The notes: a model not told the origin generated them from the sequence alone. DNA of 64,000 bases from Shinella granuli (GCF_004341885.1 NZ_SLVX01000005.1:186001-250000), one strand, 5' to 3'. Counted from the first letter of the stretch, positions 52,024 to 61,764 are shown. Made by a program: numbers and translations.

Positions 52024-53031
52024 TCAATCGACGATGGCCGCAAGCACGCTGACACAGTCGCCGGGTTTGACGAGGCCGGGGAAGTGGCGGGCAGCGAGGA
52101 TGCCGTCCATCTTCGCCTTCACCTCCAGCGGCGCCACGCCGGTGCGGCCGACGGGATGGATGCGGGCGACGACGGCCCCGGCCCTGACCTCGTCGCCGAG
52201 GTCATGAAGCGGTTCGATGAGCCCGCCGTCCTCGGCGAAGGAGAAGCAGTTGCCGTCGGGCATGTCGAGCCAGGTCGTGTCGGACGCCTCGACCGCACCT
52301 TTCAGGATGCCCGCCGCCTTCAGCACGTTCGCTACACCCCGCTTCGCGATGCCGGCGCTTCTCGCCGTCGCCGTGCCGCCGCCGCCGAGTTCCGTGGTGA
52401 TGAAGACCTTGCCCATTTCCTCGGCCGCCGTGTCGTACATGCCGACCGCGTCGATCTCCAGCATCTTCATCGACCAGGGCGCGCCGAAGGCCCCCACGAG
52501 TTCGAACGCCTTCGCCTCCTGCACCTTGTCGGGCAGGATGTGGGCGGCGCAGAAGGGCAGGAAGTCGAGCGTCTTGCCGCCGGAATGGAAGTCGAGCACG
52601 ATGTCGGCGAGCGGCAGCAGCGTGCGCTGGAAGTAGTCCGCGATCTTCGGCGTGACCGTGCCGTCCGGCGCGCCCGGAAAGCTGCGGTTCATGTTGCCCT
52701 TGTCGATCGGCGAGGTGCGCGTGCCGGCCAGGAAGGCCGGATAGTTCATCGCGGGAACGATGATGACGCGCCCCGAGACATCCTCGGCCCTCAGCGAGCG
52801 GGCGAGATCGAAGAGCGCGATCGGGCCCTCATATTCGTCGCCGTGGTTGCCGCCGGTGAGGAGCGCCGTCGGGCCCTCCCCGTTCTTGACGACCGTCACC
52901 GGGATCATCACCGAGCCCCAGGCGGAATCGTCCCGGCTGTAGGGCAGGCGCAGGAAACCGTGCTGCACACCCTCGGCCGAGAAATCGACCGTGGGGCTGA
53001 TCGGCGACGGACGGAGCGTGCGGTCCGCCAT
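52024..53031 (-). CDS. eutE: N-acetyl-diaminobutyrate deacetylase (EutE/DoeB)
   Basis: 335 residues of the succinylglutamate-desuccinylase/aspartoacylase family. Zinc-site motif TGGNHGDEYEGP (His and Glu) and later DFHSGGKT. In ectoine degradation it removes the acetyl group from N-alpha-acetyl-2,4-diaminobutyrate. The last gene of the eut operon. Confidence 0.9.
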   Translation of the reverse strand: MADRTLRPSPISPTVDFSAEGVQHGFLRLPYSRDDSAWGSVMIPVTVVKNGEGPTALLTGGNHGDEYEGPIALFDLARSLRAEDVSGRVIIVPAMNYPAFLAGTRTSPIDKGNMNRSFPGAPDGTVTPKIADYFQRTLLPLADIVLDFHSGGKTLDFLPFCAAHILPDKVQEAKAFELVGAFGAPWSMKMLEIDAVGMYDTAAEEMGKVFITTELGGGGTATARSAGIAKRGVANVLKAAGILKGAVEASDTTWLDMPDGNCFSFAEDGGLIEPLHDLGDEVRAGAVVARIHPVGRTGVAPLEVKAKMDGILAARHFPGLVKPGDCVSVLAAIVD

Positions 53032-53034
53032 GGC

Positions 53035-54216
53035 TCAGTCCTTCACGAGAAGCTTGCGCGGCACATCGGCGAGGCACTCGACGCCGCTCTCGGTGATGAG
53101 GATGCTCTCCGTCGTCTCGAAGCCCATATCCTCCAACCAGAGGCCCGTCATGAAGTGGAAGGTCATGCCCGGCTGCAGCTCCGTCCTGTCGCCGGGGCGA
53201 AGGCTCATCGTGCGCTCGCCCCAGTCCGGCGGATAGGAAACGCCGATCGGATAGCCCGTGCGGTTGTCCTTGACGATGCCGTATTTCTTGAGGACGCCGA
53301 AGAAGGCATTGGCGATGTCCTCGCAGGTATTGCCGGGCTTCGCCACGGCAAGGCCGGCCTCCATGCCCTCCAGCGTCGCCTTCTCCGCATCGATGAAGGC
53401 CTGTGTCGGCTTGCCGAGGAAGACAGTACGCGACAGCGGCAGGTGATAGCGGTTGTAGCAGCCGGCGATCTCGAAGAAGGTGCCCTCGCCCGATTTCATC
53501 GGCCGGTCGTCCCAGGTGAGATGCGGCGCGGAGGCCTCGACGCCCGAGGGCAGCAGCGGCACGATGGCCGGATAATCGCCGCCGATGCCATCCGTGCCGC
53601 GGATGCCGGCGTCGTAGATCTCGGCCACGAGATCGCATTTGCGCATGCCGACCTCGATCCTGTCGAAGATGCGCTGGTGCATCTTTTCCACGATGCGCGC
53701 GGCATTGCGCATGTATTTGATTTCCGTCTCGCTCTTCACCGCGCGCTGCCAGTTGACGAGCGCCGTGGCGTCGACGAAGCGGGCATTCGGCAGGTGCTTC
53801 TGCAGCGAGGCGAAGGCCGCGGCGGAAAACCAGTAATTGTCCATCTCGACGCCGATGGTCAGCTTGTCGAGGCCGCGCTCGGCAAGCTTGGCCGAGAGAT
53901 AGTCCATCGGGTGGCGCTCGGTGGACTGCACGTAGTTGTCGGGATAGCCGATGATGTTCTCGTGGCTGAGATAGGCGGTGAACTTCGCCCCGTTGGCATC
54001 CTGCCCGCGGCCGTACCAGATCGGCTCGCCCGTCGGCGGCACGACGACGCACTGGTGCACGTAGAAGGACCAGCCGTCATAGCCCGTCAGCCAGTTCATG
54101 TTGGAGGGATCGCTGCAGATCAGGACATCGATGCCCTTGGCTTCCATGGCCCTGCGCGTTTTCTCAAGGCGCGCCTCATACTCCGGAAGTGAGAACTTCA
54201 GGTTCGCTTGTTTCAT
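53035..54216 (-). CDS. eutD: Ectoine hydrolase (EutD/DoeA), M24 family
   Basis: 393 residues, close to DoeA. The creatinase/aminopeptidase-P-like fold is seen in SDPSNMNWLTGYDGWSFYV near the N-terminus and GYPIGVSYPPDWGERTM near the C-terminus. DoeA opens the ectoine ring to N-acetyl-2,4-diaminobutyrate. Three bases separate it from eutE. Confidence 0.92.
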   Translation of the reverse strand: MKQANLKFSLPEYEARLEKTRRAMEAKGIDVLICSDPSNMNWLTGYDGWSFYVHQCVVVPPTGEPIWYGRGQDANGAKFTAYLSHENIIGYPDNYVQSTERHPMDYLSAKLAERGLDKLTIGVEMDNYWFSAAAFASLQKHLPNARFVDATALVNWQRAVKSETEIKYMRNAARIVEKMHQRIFDRIEVGMRKCDLVAEIYDAGIRGTDGIGGDYPAIVPLLPSGVEASAPHLTWDDRPMKSGEGTFFEIAGCYNRYHLPLSRTVFLGKPTQAFIDAEKATLEGMEAGLAVAKPGNTCEDIANAFFGVLKKYGIVKDNRTGYPIGVSYPPDWGERTMSLRPGDRTELQPGMTFHFMTGLWLEDMGFETTESILITESGVECLADVPRKLLVKD

Positions 54217-54250
54217 CGGTTTTTCCTCTATACCCGGCGAAAAGCCGGTC

Positions 54251-55243
54251 TCAACTCTCGAAGGCCGTGCCGGCGCCCGTCGCTGCCGCGCGGGCGGCAG
54301 CAAGCGTGGCGATGGCCGTATCCTGAATGCCCGTGCCGGTCAGGTCCGCCACGGTGATCTCTTCGGGGCCGCTGCGGCCCGGTTTGCGCCCGGCGATGAT
54401 CTCGCCGAGTTCGGGGAAGCCCGTGCCCTCCGTCACGAGCCCTGCCGCGATGGCGTGGTGCAGTTCGCCGAGCCGGCGCGTCTGCCTGAGGCTGTCGGCG
54501 ACATAGAGGCCGGCGCCCGTGATGACGGCCGGCTCGATCTCGTTCTTGTGCTCGGCATCCGAGCCCATGGCGGTGACGTGCTGGCCCGGCTGCAGCCATT
54601 CGGCCCTGAGGACCGGCGTTTCGGATGGCGTGGTGGTGACGATGATATCCGCACCATCGACCGCCGCCCGGCCATCGGCCTCGGCGCGGACGGGCAAGCC
54701 GAGCTTTGCCGTCAGCTCCAAGGCAGCCGCCTCCGCCTTCTTTCCGTCGCGCGCCCAGAGGCGGGCCTCACGGATCGGCCGGACGAGGCACAAGGCCTCC
54801 AGTTGCAGCTTCGCCTGCATGCCGGCGCCGAAGATGGCGGCGACCGCGGCGTCCGGCCGTGAGAGATGCCGGGCCGCGACGGCACCGGCGGCGGCGGTGC
54901 GCACATCCGTCAGGTAGCCGTTGTCGAGCAGCACCGCCTCGACGAGGCCGGTCGTCGCCGAGAACAGCACCATCAGGCCGTTGGTGCTCGGCAGGCCGAT
55001 CTTCGGATTGTCGAAGAAGCCGGGGCTGATCTTGATGGCGAACCCGGAGAGGCCGGGCACATAGGCGGTCTTCACGTCCACCTCGCCGCGGTGCTCGGGA
55101 ATGTCGAGCCGAAGGATCGGCGGCATGGCGACGGCCCTGGTCGCCAGCGCATGGAAGGCCTCCTCCACGCAGGCGATGGCTTCAAGGTCGAGCGGTACGA
55201 TGCGCCGCAGCTCCGCTTCCGTCAGTATCTTCATCCGCGTCAC
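54251..55243 (-). CDS. eutC: Ornithine-cyclodeaminase-like protein (EutC)
   Basis: 330 residues with the OCD/mu-crystallin NAD fold (AAIFGAGMQAKLQLEAL). EutC is thought to help convert hydroxyectoine-derived intermediates with EutA and EutB. The GTG start at 55243 overlaps the eutB stop (GTGA) and has GGAGGA upstream; an ATG at 55234 is the alternative. Confidence 0.88.
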   Translation of the reverse strand: MTRMKILTEAELRRIVPLDLEAIACVEEAFHALATRAVAMPPILRLDIPEHRGEVDVKTAYVPGLSGFAIKISPGFFDNPKIGLPSTNGLMVLFSATTGLVEAVLLDNGYLTDVRTAAAGAVAARHLSRPDAAVAAIFGAGMQAKLQLEALCLVRPIREARLWARDGKKAEAAALELTAKLGLPVRAEADGRAAVDGADIIVTTTPSETPVLRAEWLQPGQHVTAMGSDAEHKNEIEPAVITGAGLYVADSLRQTRRLGELHHAIAAGLVTEGTGFPELGEIIAGRKPGRSGPEEITVADLTGTGIQDTAIATLAAARAAATGAGTAFES

Positions 55244-56247
55244 GTCCTGTCCTCCGCAAGGGGATCGGCCACGCCGTCAAGGACCCGCTTGTGCAGGCCC
55301 ATGTCCACGTTCCGGCCGGAAAGGATGACGGCCACCGGGCCATCCAGCCGGCCGAGACGGCCGGAAAGCAGCGCCGCGATGCCGACCGCCGCCGCCCCTT
55401 CGATCACCTCGCGCTCCTCGGCATAGGCATGGCGCATGCCGGCCGCGATCTCCGCTTCCGACAGGAGGATCACCTCGTCGAGCAGCGCACGGCACATCGC
55501 GAAGGTCACGGCATTGCCGAGGCCGATGCCGCCGCCGAGCGAATCGGCAAGGCTCGCCACCTCCTCGACCGCGACCGGCCGCCCCGCATCGAGGCTCGCC
55601 TTCATCGCCGCGCCGCGCTGCATGGTGAGGCCGATGACGCGCGCCTTCGGCAGGCGTCCCTTCACCGCCGCGGCAACGCCCGCCGCCAGCCCGCCGCCGG
55701 AGAGCGGCACGAGCACGGTCGCCACATCCGGCATCGCCTCGACGATCTCCAGCCCCAGCGTGCCCTGCCCCGCCACGACCGCCGCATTGTCGAAAGGCGG
55801 GACCATGACGAGACCGGCCTCGATGACCAGCCGGTCCACCTCGACCTGCGCCTCGTCCTGCGACCGGCCGACGATGCGCACATCGGCACCGAGCCGGCGG
55901 ATTTCCGCGACCTTGTTCTCGGGCACGAGCCGCGACATGCAGATCGTCGCGACCGATCCCTCGGCCTTCGCCGCATAGGCAAGCGCCCGCCCATGATTGC
56001 CCGTCGAGGCCGCCACGACGCCGCGTGCCCGCTGGTCCGCCGAAAGCGACAGCACGGCATTCGTCGCACCGCGCAGCTTGAAGCTGCCCGTCGTCTGGTG
56101 GTGTTCGAGCTTCAGGCCGACCGGCACGCCGCAGCGTTCGGTCAGCGAAGCCGACAGGACGAAGGGCGTGCGCAGCACACGGCCGTCGATGCGTCGGGCA
56201 GCCTGTTCGATATCCGCCAATGTCACGGGAAGATCTGTCTTTGTCAT
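55240..56247 (-). CDS. eutB: Threonine-dehydratase-like PLP enzyme (EutB)
   Basis: 335 residues, fold type II. The PLP lysine is in TTGSFKLRGA, and the phosphate-binding glycines are PLSGGGLAAG. In the ectoine pathway it acts on the hydroxylated intermediate. Confidence 0.9.
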   Translation of the reverse strand: MTKTDLPVTLADIEQAARRIDGRVLRTPFVLSASLTERCGVPVGLKLEHHQTTGSFKLRGATNAVLSLSADQRARGVVAASTGNHGRALAYAAKAEGSVATICMSRLVPENKVAEIRRLGADVRIVGRSQDEAQVEVDRLVIEAGLVMVPPFDNAAVVAGQGTLGLEIVEAMPDVATVLVPLSGGGLAAGVAAAVKGRLPKARVIGLTMQRGAAMKASLDAGRPVAVEEVASLADSLGGGIGLGNAVTFAMCRALLDEVILLSEAEIAAGMRHAYAEEREVIEGAAAVGIAALLSGRLGRLDGPVAVILSGRNVDMGLHKRVLDGVADPLAEDRT

Positions 56248-56250
56248 GCG

Positions 56251-57027
56251 TCACCGCCCCGGATAGGCGCGCGTCATCAGCCGGCCGAGCGCCGGCCGAG
56301 CCGTTTCGTCGCCGCAAAGGCGCAGGCACGCCCAGGCGGTGGCGAGGTTGCTGGTGACGACCGGCCTGCCGACGGCCGCCTCGATCTGCGCCGCCACGCC
56401 CGCCGCGCGCACGGCGGTGCAGGAGATGAAGAGCGCATCGCAATCCGGCGCCGTCGCCTCCTTCGCGAAGGCGACGATCTCTTCCGGGGAAATCCGCGCC
56501 ATCTCCCGATCATCGGAAAGACCGAGGCAGGTGAATCGGGCGATGTCGAAGCCGAGCGCCAGGAAATAGTCGGCCATCGGCCGGCTGGTTTCGAGCGTAT
56601 AGGGCGTCAGGACGGAAATCCGCTTCGCGCCGAGCGCCTTCAGGCCGGAAACCGCGGCAGCGGTGGGCGTCACCACGGCAGCGCCCGGCTTTGCCGCCTT
56701 GATCGCAGCCGTCACCGCCGCGTCGCCGATGACGACGGAGGCCGAGGTGCAGGAATACGTCACGACATCCAGCGGCTCGTCCGGCAGGATGAGCGCCGCG
56801 CCCGCCGTCAGCGAGGGCTGCATGGCGGCGAGGTTCTCCGGCGTCACCGGATTGGCATAGGGGATGCGGGTGGCGTAGACGCCGATCCGCGCGTTCGCCA
56901 CCATGCGCTGGAAATCCACCTCCGTCGTGTGGTCGGTCGCCAGGATGATCAGGCCGACGCGCTTTTCCAGCGGGCGGTCGTCCAGTTTCGGCGCGCGGGA
57001 GGCAAGGCAAAGGTCGAGCGTCCGCAT
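56251..57027 (-). CDS. eutA: Arylmalonate-decarboxylase/Asp-Glu-racemase-like EutA
   Basis: 258 residues from ATG 57027; a TTG codon just upstream is less likely. Two catalytic-type cysteines are visible in TYSCTSASVVIG and FISCTAVRAAG, the racemase pattern. EutA is linked to hydroxyectoine use in rhizobia. The ATG overlaps the ehuD stop by one base (TGATG). Confidence 0.88.
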   Translation of the reverse strand: MRTLDLCLASRAPKLDDRPLEKRVGLIILATDHTTEVDFQRMVANARIGVYATRIPYANPVTPENLAAMQPSLTAGAALILPDEPLDVVTYSCTSASVVIGDAAVTAAIKAAKPGAAVVTPTAAAVSGLKALGAKRISVLTPYTLETSRPMADYFLALGFDIARFTCLGLSDDREMARISPEEIVAFAKEATAPDCDALFISCTAVRAAGVAAQIEAAVGRPVVTSNLATAWACLRLCGDETARPALGRLMTRAYPGR

Positions 57028-57689
57028 CAACGTTCCTCCACCCGGGCGTAGCGCTCTTCCAGCCAGCGCAGGAAGACGACGGAGATCAGGCTCATGATCA
57101 AGAAGAACACGCCGACCAGCGTCATCGGCTCGATATAGCGATAGCTGCTGTTGGCGACGCTCTTCGCCTGGTTCATCAGTTCAAGCACCGTGATGGCTGA
57201 CAGCAGCGGCGTCTCCTTGAACATGGCGATCAGGTAGTTGGCGAGCGCCGGGATCATCGGCGGGATCGCCTGCGGCAGGATGACGTGGATCCAGGTCTGG
57301 CGGCCGGTGAGGTTCGTCGCCTTCGCTGCCTCCCACTGCCCGCGCGGCACGTTCTCGATACCGGCGCGATAGACCTCCGCCGCGTAGGTGCCATAGTGCA
57401 GGCCGAGGCCGATGACGCCGGCGAGCAGCGCCGGCAGGCGGATGCCGATATCCGGCAGCACGTAGAAGATGAAATAGAGCTGCACGAGCAGCGGCGTGCC
57501 GCGGATGAACTCCACGACGAAACCCGTGGCCCTGGCGATCGGCTTCGGCGCCGTCATGCGCAGGATCGCGAAGACGAGGCCGATGACGGCAGCAACGGCG
57601 GCGCCGAGCACGGTCGCCAGCAAGGTGATCTTCAGGCCCTGGAGCAGGGTCGGCATGATCTCCCAGACGAAATTCCAGTCCCATTCCAT
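57027..57689 (-). CDS. ehuD: Ectoine ABC transporter permease EhuD
   Basis: 220 residues, polar amino-acid type permease: FIRGTPLLVQLYFIFY and EAA loop YRAGIENVPRGQWEAAKATNL. Paired with EhuC; order B-C-D followed by eutA matches the rhizobial ehu operon. Confidence 0.92.
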   Translation of the reverse strand: MEWDWNFVWEIMPTLLQGLKITLLATVLGAAVAAVIGLVFAILRMTAPKPIARATGFVVEFIRGTPLLVQLYFIFYVLPDIGIRLPALLAGVIGLGLHYGTYAAEVYRAGIENVPRGQWEAAKATNLTGRQTWIHVILPQAIPPMIPALANYLIAMFKETPLLSAITVLELMNQAKSVANSSYRYIEPMTLVGVFFLIMSLISVVFLRWLEERYARVEER

Positions 57690-57691
57690 CG

Positions 57692-58351
57692 TCAGGTCCT
57701 CACACCATCGAGGCCGCGGGTGACGCGCCGTTCCAGCCAGCGCATGGTGGTGGAGATGGCGAGCGCCATCAGGAAATAGAGAACGAGGATGACGGCGAAG
57801 GGGATCAGCGTATTGCCGGTCTGCGCGCGCACCACCTGGGCCTGGAAGGTCATGTCGGTGAGCGAGATCAGCGAGACGACGGCCGTGCCCTTCAGAAGCT
57901 CGATCGCATTGTTGCAGAAGGTCGGCAGCATCAGCGGCAGCGCCTGCGGCAGGATGACATGGCGCATCGCCTGGCCGCGCGTCAGGTTGAGCGCGATGCA
58001 GGCCTCGCGCTGCTCCCGGCCGATCGCCTTGACCGCGCCGCGCACCACCTCCGCCCCGTAGGCCCCGACATTGAGGCCCAGCGCCAGGACGCCCGCCTGC
58101 AGCGGCGAGAGCGTCACACCGGCAAAGGGCAGCACGAAATAGACCCAGAAGAGCTGCACGAAGATCGAGGTGCCGCGGAAGAACTCGATATAGGTGGTGG
58201 CAAGCGCCCGGACCGTCATGAAACGGCTGACGCGGCCGAGCCCGGCGACGAACGCCATGACGAGGGCGAGCGCCGAGCCCATCACGGTGAGCTGAAGCGT
58301 CACCAGCGCGCCTTGCAGGATCAAGCCTATATAGCCGGACCAGTCGGTCAT
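57692..58351 (-). CDS. ehuC: Ectoine ABC transporter permease EhuC
   Basis: 219 residues from ATG 58351 (a GTG at 58363 is in frame). It has FFRGTSIFVQLFWVYF and EAA loop VRGAVKAIGREQREACIALNL. It follows ehuB after a 205-base gap filled by a repeat element. Confidence 0.9.
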   Translation of the reverse strand: MTDWSGYIGLILQGALVTLQLTVMGSALALVMAFVAGLGRVSRFMTVRALATTYIEFFRGTSIFVQLFWVYFVLPFAGVTLSPLQAGVLALGLNVGAYGAEVVRGAVKAIGREQREACIALNLTRGQAMRHVILPQALPLMLPTFCNNAIELLKGTAVVSLISLTDMTFQAQVVRAQTGNTLIPFAVILVLYFLMALAISTTMRWLERRVTRGLDGVRT

Positions 58352-58383
58352 GGTGTGTTCCACGTTAACGTCAACGGAGCGGC

Positions 58384-58543
58384 GCCCCTCATCCGCCTGC
58401 CGGCACCTTCTCCCCGCAAGCGGGGAGAAGGAGGAACAGGAGCCGGCTTCCCGCCCATCAAAGCACGCGATGACGGGAAAGCCTGGCCACCAGCCCCTTC
58501 TCCCCGTTTACGGGGAGAAAGTCGCGGCAGCGGGATGAGGGGC
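58384..58543. repeat. RIME-like rhizobial mosaic element
   Basis: A 160-base element bounded by inverted repeats GCCCCTCATCC (58384-58394) and GGATGAGGGGC (58533-58543). Inside are two hairpins: CCTTCTCCCCGC-AA-GCGGGGAGAAGG (58406-58431) and TTCTCCCCGT-TT-ACGGGGAGAA (58498-58519). The structure matches the intergenic mosaic elements common in rhizobia. It sits between ehuB and ehuC and may reduce downstream expression or stabilise ehuB mRNA. Confidence 0.8.
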
Positions 58544-58556
58544 AGATTCACCATTC

Positions 58557-59408
58557 CTACTGCGCCGCGCAGAGCTTTTCGCGCGTCGTCGACATGGCCG
58601 CGGCGGCGGAGAAGCCGTAGGGCTCGATGATCTTGGCGAATTCACCGGATTCCTTCAGCTTGGCGAGCTCGACGTCGAAGGCATCGCGCAGCGCCTCGTC
58701 GCCCTTGCGGAAGGCCGCACCGTCGCAATAGACCGGGGCGCCCTCGACCGGTGCGACGACCTCGATATTCGGATCGTTCGCCTTGGAGACGAGGTCGTTG
58801 ATCGACAGGACCGGCAGCGAATAGACGTCGATACGGCCGTCCTGCAGCATCTTCAGGCCGCTCTGGCCGTCCGGCACGACGATGACGCGGTCACGCGGCA
58901 CGCCGGCTTCGAGCGCCAGCTTCTCTTCCGTGCCGCCGCCCGGCGCGCCGATCTTGGCGTCCGGATTGTCGGCGATGTCCTTGTAGCTCTTGAGGCCGAG
59001 CGGATTGCCCTTCTTCAGCGCGAAGGCCTCGGCATCGCACAGGATCGGCTCGGAATAGGCGACGGCGGCGCAACGCTCCGGCTTCATGAAGAGGCCGGCG
59101 GTGATGACGTCGTGGCGGCCGGCCTGCAGGCCGGGGATCATCGCGCCATATTCCGAGATCGAGGCGACGATGTCGCCGACGCCGAGGCGCTTGAACACCT
59201 CGCGGGCGACATCGGGCGCCGCGCCCGAAACCTTGCCGTCGGCGGCGACCGCCGTGAACGGCGGCTCGTTGGCGATGGCGACGCGGGCAAAGCCCTGCCC
59301 CTTCAGTTCCTCCAGCTTGCCGTCGTCGGCCTGGGCCGGCATGGCGGCGGCGATTGCCATCAGCGCGCTTGCGCCGGCGGCCATGGTCAAAAACGTCCTG
59401 ATCTTCAT
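58557..59408 (-). CDS. ehuB: Ectoine/hydroxyectoine-binding protein EhuB
   Basis: 283 residues: signal peptide KIRTFLTMAAGASALMAIAA and mature start near DDGKLEEL, then the SBP_bac_3 fold (ANEPPFTAVAADGKVSGAAP, EYGAMIPGLQAGRHDVI). The aromatic residues expected to cage ectoine lie in PPFTA, SEYGA and GLFMKP. Start ATG 59408. Confidence 0.92.
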   Translation of the reverse strand: MKIRTFLTMAAGASALMAIAAAMPAQADDGKLEELKGQGFARVAIANEPPFTAVAADGKVSGAAPDVAREVFKRLGVGDIVASISEYGAMIPGLQAGRHDVITAGLFMKPERCAAVAYSEPILCDAEAFALKKGNPLGLKSYKDIADNPDAKIGAPGGGTEEKLALEAGVPRDRVIVVPDGQSGLKMLQDGRIDVYSLPVLSINDLVSKANDPNIEVVAPVEGAPVYCDGAAFRKGDEALRDAFDVELAKLKESGEFAKIIEPYGFSAAAAMSTTREKLCAAQ

Positions 59409-59470
59409 CGTTCCGAACTCCTCTGGCTGTCCTTGGTTCTTGCTTGGGGCATGTCTCCGAGGAAAAACCC

Positions 59471-60256
59471 TCAGACGCGGTGCCCTGCCGCGATGATCTT
59501 GCGCAGGAAGGTCTGCGTGCGTTCCTGCCTGGGATTGCGGAAAATCTCGTCCGGCTTGCCCTCCTCGACGATCTTGCCGCGATCGAAGAAGAGGATGCGG
59601 TCGGCGAAATCGTGGGCGAAGCCCATCTCGTGGGTGACGAGCAGCATGGTCATGTCGGTCTCGGAGGCGAGCTTGCGCATGACGTTCAGCACCTCCTCGA
59701 CCAGTTCCGGGTCGAGCGCCGAGGTCACCTCGTCGAACAGCATGATCTTCGGCGAGAGCGCGAGGGCGCGGGCGATGGCGACACGCTGCTTCTGTCCGCC
59801 GGACAGCTGGGCGGGCATGTTCCTCGCCTTGTCGGCAAGGCCCACCATGTCGAGAAGCTCCATCGCCCGCTTCTCGGCCGCGGCCTTCGCCACGCCCTTG
59901 GTCAGCATCGGCGCCAGCGTGACATTGTCGAGCACGCATTTGTGCGGGAAGAGATTGAAGTGCTGGAAGACCATGCCGATCTTCTCGCGCATCCTGTGCA
60001 GGTGGCGATCGTCCGCCGGCACGAGGCCGCCGTTCTTCGGCATGTGGTAGAGCTGGTCGCCGTCGACCTCGATATGGCCGTCGCTGATCGTCTCCAGCGT
60101 CATCAGGATGCGCAGGATCGTCGTCTTGCCGGAGCCGGAGGGGCCGATGAGGGCGAGCTTCTCGCCCGGCAGCACCTCCATCGACAACCCGTCGAGCACG
60201 GTCAAGGGACCGTAACGCTTCACGATATTGTCGATGCGGATGATGGGTGCGGCCAT
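59471..60256 (-). CDS. ehuA: Ectoine ABC transporter ATPase EhuA
   Basis: 261 residues: Walker A GPSGSGKTT, Q-loop FQHFNLFPHKC, signature LSGGQKQR, Walker B IMLFDEVTSALD, H-loop VTHEM. It heads the ehuABCD-eutABCDE operon; two copies of a nine-base motif lie between it and enuR. Confidence 0.92.
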   Translation of the reverse strand: MAAPIIRIDNIVKRYGPLTVLDGLSMEVLPGEKLALIGPSGSGKTTILRILMTLETISDGHIEVDGDQLYHMPKNGGLVPADDRHLHRMREKIGMVFQHFNLFPHKCVLDNVTLAPMLTKGVAKAAAEKRAMELLDMVGLADKARNMPAQLSGGQKQRVAIARALALSPKIMLFDEVTSALDPELVEEVLNVMRKLASETDMTMLLVTHEMGFAHDFADRILFFDRGKIVEEGKPDEIFRNPRQERTQTFLRKIIAAGHRV

Positions 60257-60310
60257 GCATGTCTCTCCCTGTCGAGACCGTGATGGCCTAACGATGCGCG
60301 GCGATCTAAA

Positions 60311-60342
60311 TCATGTCAATGTAGATAATAATCTCATGACAA
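60311..60342. promoter_or_regulatory. Two TCATGWCAA motifs upstream of ehuA
   Basis: TCATGTCAA at 60311-60319 and TCATGACAA at 60334-60342 on the plus strand, starts 23 bases apart (about two turns), in the 122-base gap between enuR and ehuA. The same nonamer occurs twice upstream of enuR, which points to a common regulator, most simply EnuR. Confidence 0.6.
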
Positions 60343-60378
60343 TTATTGTTTCGACGCCCATTTGGCAGGCATCCGCAC

Positions 60379-61764
60379 TCAAATCGCGAGCAGCAGCGCC
60401 TCCGGGTTCCCGCTGGCCAGCGAAGCCAGAATGCCAAGGCCCGTGCGAAGTTCCTGCTCCGTCGTCGAGCCGAGGGAGATGCGCACCGCCGGCTGCCAGC
60501 CCTGGTCGGCGGTGCGGAAGGAGGAGCCGGGCGCGATGGCGACGCCGCGCAGGCGGGCCTGCGAGACGAAGCCCTCCTCGGTGTGCCCTTCCGGCAGCGG
60601 CAGCCAGACATGCAGGCTCTGCGGATGCGAGCGATAGGGCAGGCCCGCGAAGATCTCCTCCGCGATGGCGTGGCGCGCCGCCAGCGCCCGGCGCTGCCAG
60701 GTGACGAGCTCCATCGCCGTGCCGTCGCCGACCCAGCGCGTGGCGATCTCGGCGATCGAGGGCGTCGCCATCCAGCTCGAGACGAGATGCCTGTTGGCGA
60801 CGGCCGCGACATAGCGGTCGGGCGCGGCGAGATAGCCGATGCGCAGGCCCGGCACCGTGATCTTGGTGAAACTCGTCACGTAGAGCGTGCGCTCCGGCGC
60901 ATAGGCGGCGAGCGGCGGCGCCCTTTCCTCGACGAGCGGCCCCAGAATGTCGTTCTCGATGATCGCGATGTCGTGGCGCCGCGCCACCTCGGCCAGCGCC
61001 TGCCGGCGCTCTCCGCTCATCAGCGTCGCGGTCGGGTTGATGACGGATGGCTGCAGGAACACGGCGCGGATGACGCCCTTGCGGCAGGCCTCGTCCAGCG
61101 CCTCGGGGATCATGCCGTCGCGGTCGATCGGCAGGCCTTCGAGATGGAGGCCAAGATAGGTGGAGAGCGGCACCAGCGTGTGGTGGCTGATCGCCTCCGT
61201 GGCGACGGTCGCGCCGGGCGGGGCGACGCTCATCAGCGCCACCGTCATGCCCGACGTCGCGCCATTGGTGAGGCTGATGTTGAGCGGCGAAATGTCGAGC
61301 CCGCAGCGCGCCAGCCATTCGGCCGCGACGGCCCGGTGGCGCGGGAAAACCATGTTGGGGCGGAAGGACAGCGCCGAGCTCGACGGCAGGTTTTCCGCAA
61401 GCCACCCGAAGGCCTCGCGCATGCGCTCCAGGTGGATCTGCTCGCAGACGGGCTTCAGGATCGACAGGTCGACCAGCTCGCCGAGCCGCTCGGGCAGATA
61501 GGGCGGCTCCGGCTCCTTCGGCCGCGTCTGCACGAAGGAACCGCGGCCGATCTCGCCGGAAATCAGGCCGCGGCGGATCAGTTCGTCATAGGCGCGGCTG
61601 ACGGTCTGCACGGAAAGTTTCAGGTCGTCGGCAAGCTTGCGGTGTGGCAGAAGGCGTGTACCGTTGGGCAGCAGTCCTTCCTGGATGGCGCGGGCGATCT
61701 GCTCGGCGAGAGAAAGGTAGGCCGGCCGGCGCAATTGGGATATATCGGGTCGCCAATTTGTCAT
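60379..61764 (-). CDS. enuR: EnuR, MocR-type regulator of ectoine use
   Basis: 461 residues. N-terminal GntR winged helix (LAEQIARAIQEGLL, HRKLADDLKLSVQTVSRAYD) and a large aminotransferase-like domain whose PLP lysine is Lys301 (VTSFTKITVPGLR). EnuR represses ehu/eut genes until acetyl-diaminobutyrate or diaminobutyrate reacts with its PLP. The ATG at 61764 lies inside one of the TCATGACAA motifs, suggesting autoregulation. It is transcribed in the same direction as ehuA. Confidence 0.92.
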   Translation of the reverse strand: MTNWRPDISQLRRPAYLSLAEQIARAIQEGLLPNGTRLLPHRKLADDLKLSVQTVSRAYDELIRRGLISGEIGRGSFVQTRPKEPEPPYLPERLGELVDLSILKPVCEQIHLERMREAFGWLAENLPSSSALSFRPNMVFPRHRAVAAEWLARCGLDISPLNISLTNGATSGMTVALMSVAPPGATVATEAISHHTLVPLSTYLGLHLEGLPIDRDGMIPEALDEACRKGVIRAVFLQPSVINPTATLMSGERRQALAEVARRHDIAIIENDILGPLVEERAPPLAAYAPERTLYVTSFTKITVPGLRIGYLAAPDRYVAAVANRHLVSSWMATPSIAEIATRWVGDGTAMELVTWQRRALAARHAIAEEIFAGLPYRSHPQSLHVWLPLPEGHTEEGFVSQARLRGVAIAPGSSFRTADQGWQPAVRISLGSTTEQELRTGLGILASLASGNPEALLLAI

